64,000 nt of DNA from Viola odorata. Its lineage: Eukaryota; Streptophyta; Magnoliopsida; Malpighiales; Violaceae. Both the position numbers and the translations under genes were made by a program. Of this stretch, positions 57,567 through 64,000 are shown piece by piece; position 1 is the first letter of the stretch, and each line of letters begins with the position of its first letter. Location: positions 52,922,327 to 52,986,326 of the forward strand of contig OY829539.1 in NCBI GenBank assembly GCA_963691705.1, read 5' to 3'. The notes under the pieces were generated by a model that worked only from the letters and a program-made list of their open reading frames with translations, did not search any database and was not told the DNA's origin.

Positions 57567-59014
57567 GGGAAAATGCCACCAAAGGCACCTGTACGTTGGC
57601 TTTGAACTTTATTTGGCACCTCAACCTTTTTTCGTCTTTAAATGGTACTCATACGTTAGTGTTTGATCACATTTGGTACCTGCGGCCGTTTCCGTCACCA
57701 TTTTGCAGTTATGTAGCCTACGTGGCATGCCATGTCATCAAAATTAATGACGTGGCATGCCACATAGGCATTAGTTTAATATTTCTTTTTTTCCTTTTAT
57801 TTATTTTCTTTCTTTTTTTTCCTTTTTTTTTTCTTTTTTTTTCTTTTTTTCTTTTTTCCCCCTTTTTCTTTTCTTCTTTCTTCTTCTTCCACGGCAACCA
57901 CTACTCTCCTTCACCTAGTCATCTTCTTCAATCCTCCATCTCCTCCATCTCAAGCCTCCATCTCCTCCATCTCAACCCCCTGGCCTCACTCTGCATCACA
58001 CCCAAAGCCAGTCGAAACCCTCAACCTCTATAACTCAACCAAAAATCAATTGGCCAAATTAAAATCAAAACAGCAGCCACCAAATATCAAATCCAATTCC
58101 TTCCCAAACCGAGCCGACGCAATGATGGTCTCCTGTAGCTCCGAGCAGATTTTGCTTTTACAAAAAAAAACTGAAAATAAATTAACCTACAACCCAGATC
58201 GCTTGAACATTACCTCAGATGGAGCAAGGTGGTGGCGGCGGTTGGAATGAAAGATGAAGAAGAGAGATGGGTGGTCGGTGTTCAGCAGCGGAGTGGAAGA
58301 TGATGAAGAGAGCTGCAGGCGTGGCCGATGTTTAGCGGCGGTCGGGGACGAGGTGAGGTGTGGTTGTGTTAGCCGGCGGTGAGGAATGGGTGAGGAAGAA
58401 ATTTTGAGAGCGTGAAAGATGAGAAATTTTTGAAATTGGATGGATCTGGCCTGGTGTGCGGCGCGACAAGATGGTAAGGATGGAAACAGTGTTTCATGTT
58501 TCCGTTGCAAGTGGTAATTTTTTGTTTTACATAATTGCTTATTTTAAAAAACAATGTTATATAATTTTTTTAATTCTATTTAAAATATCATTGAAATTAA
58601 ACAAGAAAAGAGAAAGAAGGAGAGAAAGAAAAAAGAAAGAAAGAAAAAGAAAGAAGGAGAAAAAGAAAAAAAAAGGAAAGAAAATAAATAAAAAAAGGAA
58701 AAAGAGCGTCATACCGTGGAAGAAAAGAGAAAGAAGGAGAGAAAGAAAAAAAAAGGAAAAAAAAGGAAAGAAAATAAATAAAAAAAAGGAAAAAAGGAAA
58801 TATTAAACTAATGCCTACGTGGCATGCCACGTCATCAAAATGATGACGTGGCATGCCACGTAGGCTACATAACGGCAAAATGGTGACGGAAACGGCCGCA
58901 GGTACCAAATGTCATCAAACACTAACGTACGAGTACCATTTAAAGACGAAAAAAGGTTGAGGTGCCAAATAAAGTTCAAAGCCAACGTGCAGGTGCCTTT
59001 TGTGGCATTTTTCC
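57567..59014. mobile_element. MULE-type foldback element 3, TSD ATTTACTAAA
   Basis: Ends GGGAAAATGCC and (inverted) GGAAAAATGCC. Arms of about 220 bp share CGTGGCATGCCA and TTTGGTACCTGCGGCCG-like sequence. ATTTACTAAA lies at 57557-57566 and 59015-59024. The undisrupted site is present in duplication copy 1 near 52738-52750 (CTATTTACTAAACTTCTATG). Pyrimidine- and purine-rich tracts inside the arms also pair. The centre (about 57890-58500) is more complex and may be captured genic DNA. Long frames here are low-complexity (Phe/Leu or Lys/Arg) artefacts. Confidence 0.95.
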
Positions 59015-59319
59015 ATTTACTAAACGTCTATGTTTTGGTTAAACTATAATAAAAGCCTTAAAAAGCCACAAATCACATATATAAAGTCACCATCAACCAA
59101 CAATTGCTCTTTCCTCCAGGGCACAAAATTGAACTTCTCATATCCTAAAGGAAGAGACTTCGTGCCTAATTAATCACTATAAGTGTCACTTGAAGTCAAT
59201 TCTAGCAAACGACCATAACTATACAACATCCAAGTCGATTCCAGCAAAAGACCACAACTACACAACATGATTGACAAATATAAAAAAAAAACTATAGCAC
59301 GAACATTAAAGTTAAGAGT

Positions 59320-60159
59320 AGGGGTGGCAAAAATCTACCCATACCCAATTATACATCCATACCCAACTAATTTAAGTGGGTATGAGTGTTAAATGGGTCA
59401 ATGTAATTTTTAATGGGTATAAATGGGTTTGAGTATGGGTACCCAATGGGTACTCAATTAAACCCAAACCAACCCTATGCCTCTCCTTCTCTTCTTTCTC
59501 ATCTTTTTTATTTTTCTTTTTTAAACAAATTCAATTTTCTTACTTTATATAATGAACAAAATAAATTAAAAACTACAACAAAATGAGTAATTCTATATCA
59601 ACTTTTCTTATTTTTTTTAATCTTTTAAAAATGGGTTTTATACTTTTCATGGGATCACTTATGGTTTTTCTTTCAAACCATGAAAAAATCATGACCATAT
59701 ATCATTTAAAATTATTTAAATATATTTTGAATTAATTTAGAAATTTCATAAGTATTCTTATAATTAATATTAAATCAATAGTAATAGTGTGGTCTATTAT
59801 AATGGAGGGCTATGATTAAATTAGTGAAAATAAATGCTAATTAAACAAAAAAGGAATTAAAGCAACTATTGGTAGCTAAGTGTGTAAGTTGTTGGAGTAT
59901 TATTTGTTGCAAGTGGGTTGTTGGAAAGTTCTCTTTTAAAATAAAATAAAAAAAAAATATTAGTACATTTAACGGTGATAAAGTAGTAAAGTATATCAAC
60001 TCCCCAAAATTTTTTTTTAAAGCAAAACCAACTCCCAATTCATTTCTTTATTTTAAGCCGGGAAAATGTGGCGAACGAAATTTAAAAAATAATTTTTTTA
60101 ATTTATGGAAAAGTTGAAAATAAACAAATTAATGATGTTTTGTGATTATTATAAATGGT
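59320..60159. other. AT-rich spacer with one hAT-like end
   Basis: TAGGGGTGGCAAAAATCTACCC at about 59319 resembles a hAT left tip with GGGTAT/ATACCC subterminal repeats (to about 59470). No right end was found, so it is a fragment or its partner is outside. The rest is AT-rich without genes. Confidence 0.4.
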
Positions 60160-60340
60160 CAAATCCGAGTCTAAACGGTCAAACCCGAGCTTAAATGGTC
60201 AAACCTGAGCCTAAATGATAAAATCCGAGCCTTTGACGAGCCTAAACGATAAAACCCGAGCCGAAATGGTCAAACCCGAGCCTCGAGCCTAAATGATAAA
60301 ACCCGAGCCTAAACGGTCAACCTGAGCCTAAATGGTCAAT
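60160..60340. repeat. Minisatellite of GAGCCTAAA(T/C)GGTCAAACCC units
   Basis: About nine head-to-tail units of near 20 bp, with alternation of GGTCAAACCC and GATAAAACCC. They run up to the presumed LTR start and may belong to the element or its target. Confidence 0.8.
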
Positions 60341-60867
60341 GATAACAATTGATGAAACACCAAGGGTATATCTGTCTTCTCACCCCAAGTCAAAGCCAGG
60401 TCCCTGTAGACCTTGACTGGCGTCAACGCCCCGGCTGCCGCCCGCGTTAGGCTGAGGAATCCTGGGATGGTCGACATCAGCGTGGGGGGGGGACCCACAC
60501 GACGTTATCCTATCCCAGGGCGCCCCGACAACCTCTAACGGGCGATATCTCACCCGCGATATCCTATATGCTGACGCGTGTTGACGTCATCCCGGGCGTT
60601 ATCTCCCCGCGATAACGCCCACCCCTGGAGGTAGCGACCTTTCTTTAGCTATAAATACCACTCATTTCTAGATCAAAGGTAAGATCAAATTCTCTACCCA
60701 AATCTCTGCCAAATCGCACAGCCATACTAACTTAAGCACCGGAGTGTCTACGCCGGAGCCCCCCCTCCGGCGATTTGCAGGTACGACGGACTGTCGCAAC
60801 AGTGATTCCAGACAGTCGTAATCTCTACCCCGCTCCCACAGTAGATCAAATCTTATCAAATTTTTCA
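60340..60867 (+). repeat. Putative 5' LTR of a Ty3/Gypsy element
   Basis: A GC-rich stretch unlike its AT-rich surroundings, beginning TGATAACAATTGATG (or TGATGAAAC at 60350) and ending near TTTTTCA at 60867. It has a TATA box and the plant LTR signature ACTTAAGCACCGGAGTGTCT at about 60729. The 3' LTR lies outside the window, so the limits are estimates. Confidence 0.6.
60650..60657 (+). promoter_or_regulatory. TATA box of the Ty3/Gypsy LTR
   Basis: TATAAATA in GCTATAAATACCAC, about 290 bp ahead of the gag ATG at 60940. It is the only clear TATA motif in the GC-rich LTR. Confidence 0.6.
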
Positions 60868-60939
60868 TTGAGAGCTTTGGTTCTAATTAAGTGAGCATCC
60901 TTAATAGCCAAGCTCTGTTCTTCTGGGAATTGGAAGATT

Positions 60940-63900
60940 ATGGCTTCTGATTCAGATCCGCCGTTGACTCAGTCCTCTAGCCTTCCATTTGATACCTGCA
61001 GGCGACTTTTCGCTTTCGCCACCTCTGATGCTCCCACTTCGGTGCAAGAAATTCCTCCAGGAATGTCAGATCTTTCCCCTGAACAAGCAGCGGGAACGTT
61101 TGTGTCCCAGCCACATACTCCTTTATCCCAAATAGCGGGGTCCAGTCATTTTATTCCTCAATCAAGGGGATCCGTGATAGACAACGCGAATAACCCTTTC
61201 GCGAGCTCGATTTCAGCCCTTCGTGCCCAGTTGGATTATTTAACGGAATTGGCTGCTAGATTCACGCCTAATGCTTCTGGATCAGGCGTCCCATCCCAGT
61301 TTGTTTTTACTCCACCTATCGTCGCGAAACGGCCGTTGTCGTCCCCGTTGCAGGTGAGCGCCCCTCCGACGTTGCCTGTGTTGAATGCGCCAGTCAGCCT
61401 TATACAATTTGCTCATAGGACAGTGGAGCCGTACGTGCCACAGGTGCCTTTACTTCCTATCCCTCAAGAGGGATGGCAATGGCGTGACGAGGACAGAGGT
61501 CGTTGGGATGGTAGAAGAAATGAAGACGATAGAGATATGTCTCCTGGAGGGAGTGAAAGATCCAGCAACAGGAGACATCGAACTCGCTCACCAAGGAGTC
61601 GCAGTCCGACTCCCAGGCGACATCATATTAGAGATCCGCGAGATCGTAGGCATCATTTGGAGGTATCCCCACCTCGACATGCACGTGAAATTCTTGATGA
61701 TACTTCTGGCCACCCCTTTAGCCTGCGCATAAGGCGTCACAAATTCAGTAGACATGTGAAGCTCCCCTCAGAATCCTATGACGGTACCCGAGATCCCATT
61801 TCCCACCTTAACAAAGTGAAGGACTTTGTGCAGTTTCAGACCCATAATGACGCTGCTTTGTGTCAGATATTTGTAATGACCCTCTCAGAGGTCACGTGCT
61901 TATGGTTTGAAGGTCTTCCGGGTGGGTCTATTGACAGCTTCTCGTAGTTAGAATCTAAATTCAGGAGTCGATTCAGTATCGCAGTCCCTTTCAGGAAGTC
62001 TGCTGCTGCCTTGTTCGACCTACACAGAAAACCTCAGGAATCCTTGAGGAGCTTCCTCCATTATTTTGACACTAAGATGTCGCTAACGCCAGGTGTAACG
62101 GTTGATTTTGCCATCGAAGCCTTAAAGCGAAACTGTTGTTATGGAAAGCTCAGAGATGCTTTAATGGTTGACCCGCCAGCAACCTTAGATGCTTTAAAGC
62201 TGAAAGCCCACAACTATGCGAGGATGGAAGAGGAAGAGAATAGGGACATGATTCGGAACATGCCGCTGGCCATGCCTCCAGTCCATAACGCTCATATTCC
62301 AGCTACTTCTGAAGATCGGTTCATCGACGATTACGCTCAGCGAAAGGATCACATTCCCAAGACCTCTAACCAGAGAAGAGGTAACTCCTCAAAGGGAAAG
62401 TCTGGTGATTACTCAGCGCAGCGACAGGGAGATCCCCCTAAGGGACGAGTACATGACTCAGACCTTCCTTCTTTCATCTTACCCAGGGCAGAAATACTAG
62501 CGATAGTGGAACAGCGAAATCTACCCATCCGTTATCCAGCCCCTGTAAAGCCGGGGGTAACCTTGAGAAGAAGAGAAAACGCTTACTACAGATTTCACAA
62601 GGCCAAAGGACATTCTACGGAAGTATGTAGAGAGCTCAAATTAGCGATAGAGCGCCTAGTTAAAGAAGGTTATCTGGGAGAATTCATCATCAAAACACGA
62701 GAAGAGGCTAAGGATAACTCAGCAAACAGAGTAGCCGACGACAGACCAACACCTTCCCGTGTCCTAGACAACGACGCAGGTCTTGCCAGAAGAAATAGAG
62801 AAACTCTCACGATTAACGACGAAGATGTACCCATCATCAATATCATTGGGGGAGGCACACCTTATTTGGATGAGTCCGCACAACTATCACCCGCATCAGG
62901 GGATAAGCGGAAGCGAGCGAACATGTCAATCAAGAGTGAGGCGATAAGCGCCCTGGATCGTATGATATTATCCTTCTCTGAAGAGAATGAGAAAGGCGTG
63001 GTATATCCACATAATGATGTGTTAGTAGTTACGCCCATTATCACTAGCCATGGAGTTAGAAGGACTCTAGTTGACAACGAAAGCGCCGTAAACTTATTTT
63101 CACTGGAAGCTTACAATCTCATGAAGCGTCCTGACGACGAGCTTACACCCTGTAAAAAACCCATTATTGGAGTAGATAGAGTCCCCATTCCAGTGACTGG
63201 AGTAACCACTTTGCCTGTATATTTCAAGGAAGACACCTCCAAACGGTCAGAGGAGCTTTTATTCTTGGTGGTGGATCTAAATCTGCCTTCTAACGCCATA
63301 TTGGGGAGGCCATTCCTCAACCGTTTCGGAGCAGCGATATCGCAAAAGTATCTGAAGTTGAAGTATCCATCCTAGGACAGTGTGGTCTCAATCTGGGGTA
63401 ATCAGAAGTTAGCGGCTAAATGCTACCTGCTCATGACTAAGAAGAGTTGCGATAGGTATGTATGCGTGACAGTTGATCCATATGAACAAAATGATGAGAA
63501 ACGCACTCAGCCCGTAGATAAAATGACTCACGTCCTAGTTAACGAGGTGGACGGGGCTGTATTTCTGGTTAGCGATAACCTCAGCCCAGAGGAAAACTTT
63601 CAGTTAGCCCAACTGTTGAACAAAAGGAGAGTTTGCATGGAAACCATCTGACATGCCTGGTATCTCGCGAAAGGTGGCGGAACATCGACTCAATGTCAAC
63701 CCTGACGCAAGACCGGTCCAGCAGAAACGACGTGCTTTCTCTGCCGAAAAAACAATGGCTGTCGAAAGGGAAGTTGCAAAACTTCTCGACTCTAGCTTTA
63801 TTCGAGAAGTGCAATATCCCACCTGGTTGGCTAACCCTGTTCTGGTTCCCAAGCCCAACGGGGAATGGTGCATGTGCATTGATTTCACAGATCTGAATGA

Positions 63901-64000
63901 CGCTTGCCCCAAAGATTGTTACCCACTTCCTCAGATTGATCAGCTAGTTGATCAAGCTACCAGATACGCATACTTGACCTCGTTAGACGCCAACTCGGGG
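60940..64000 (+). pseudogene. Ty3/Gypsy gag-pol polyprotein (5' part), with stops and a frameshift; runs off the window
   Basis: One frame from ATG 60940 carries Gag (Arg/Ser-rich middle, then SYDGTRDPISHLNKVKDF and CLWFEGLP of retrotransposon Gag) to a TAG at 61945-61947. It continues in the same frame with LESKFRSRF and FFLHYFDTKMSL-like Gag sequence, a linker region and an aspartic protease (RTLVDNESAVNLF near 63060-63095). A second in-frame TAG lies at 63373-63375. A frameshift near 63631 moves to the reverse transcriptase frame (PSDMPGISRKVAEHRLN, then NGEWCMCIDFTDLNDACPKD), cut by the window end. Lineage looks Tat/Athila-like from DFTDLN.ACPKD. The protease reads DNE where D-x-G is expected, and the element is not coding-competent. 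Confidence 0.9.

Larger units (their letters stand above)
53091..59320 (+). repeat. Large tandem duplication, copy 2 (with two transposon insertions)
   Basis: Second copy of the 2.9 kb segment. It is longer because it holds five short repeat units instead of three and has gained a hAT element (55058-56225) and a foldback element (57567-59014). Removing the insertions restores collinearity with copy 1. Confidence 0.85.

Noticed and set aside
57596..58806. Phe-rich and Lys/Arg-rich frames in the third foldback
   Set aside because: Translations of pyrimidine or purine tracts in the inverted arms; no biological sequence signature.

Overview
This window is nuclear DNA of a flowering plant, probably a eudicot. 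Genes have many GT-AG introns, intergenic DNA is AT-rich, and plant transposon families are abundant. The families seen are hAT, MULE-type foldback, PIF/Harbinger and Stowaway MITEs, Copia and Ty3/Gypsy. I saw no rRNA, tRNA, CRISPR array or bacterial-type operon. The species cannot be named from the sequence.

Layout. 1-4950: minisatellites, a MITE and AT-rich DNA. 5034-8278 (+): a ten-exon receptor-like cytoplasmic kinase with an N-terminal universal-stress-protein (USP) domain. 7948-8800: its 3' end, duplicated in inverted orientation at 18715-19510. Between the two arms lie a very young 2.8 kb gag-only Copia-type LTR element (8985-11789), an unidentified minus-strand gene whose first exon is split by a 3.07 kb hAT element (13888-16958), a Stowaway MITE and a long inverted-repeat element. 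20248-22020 (-): a PPR gene like At1g09900. 23944-25250: a near-palindromic foldback element. 28715-29041 (+): a small one-TM protein gene with a 5'UTR intron. 30509-32152: an F-box/LRR/FBD pseudogene. 33548-35077 (-): a second PPR gene, probably mitochondrial, like At2g13420. 36206-38252: nested hAT-like elements. 38441-49226 (-): a SNF2 ATPase gene of the CHR24 type whose N-terminal exon has been tandemly amplified and which carries apparent coding lesions. 50200-59320: a large tandem duplication containing eight copies of a short unidentified gene, interrupted by a hAT element and a foldback element. 60160-64000: a minisatellite, then the 5' part of a decaying Ty3/Gypsy element that runs off the window.

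Functionally, the host genes cover signalling (USP-kinase), organelle RNA processing (two PPRs) and chromatin/DNA-repair ATPase activity (CHR24-like). They do not form one pathway. From memory, the USP-kinase and CHR24 are neighbours in Arabidopsis (At5g63940/At5g63950), so the window may be an expanded syntenic block. The most unusual structures are the in-frame exon amplification in the CHR24-like gene, the nested tandem array of the 55/103-136 aa gene, the structurally complete gag-only LTR element, and two foldback elements with clear 9-10 bp target duplications, one of which has its empty site in the same window.
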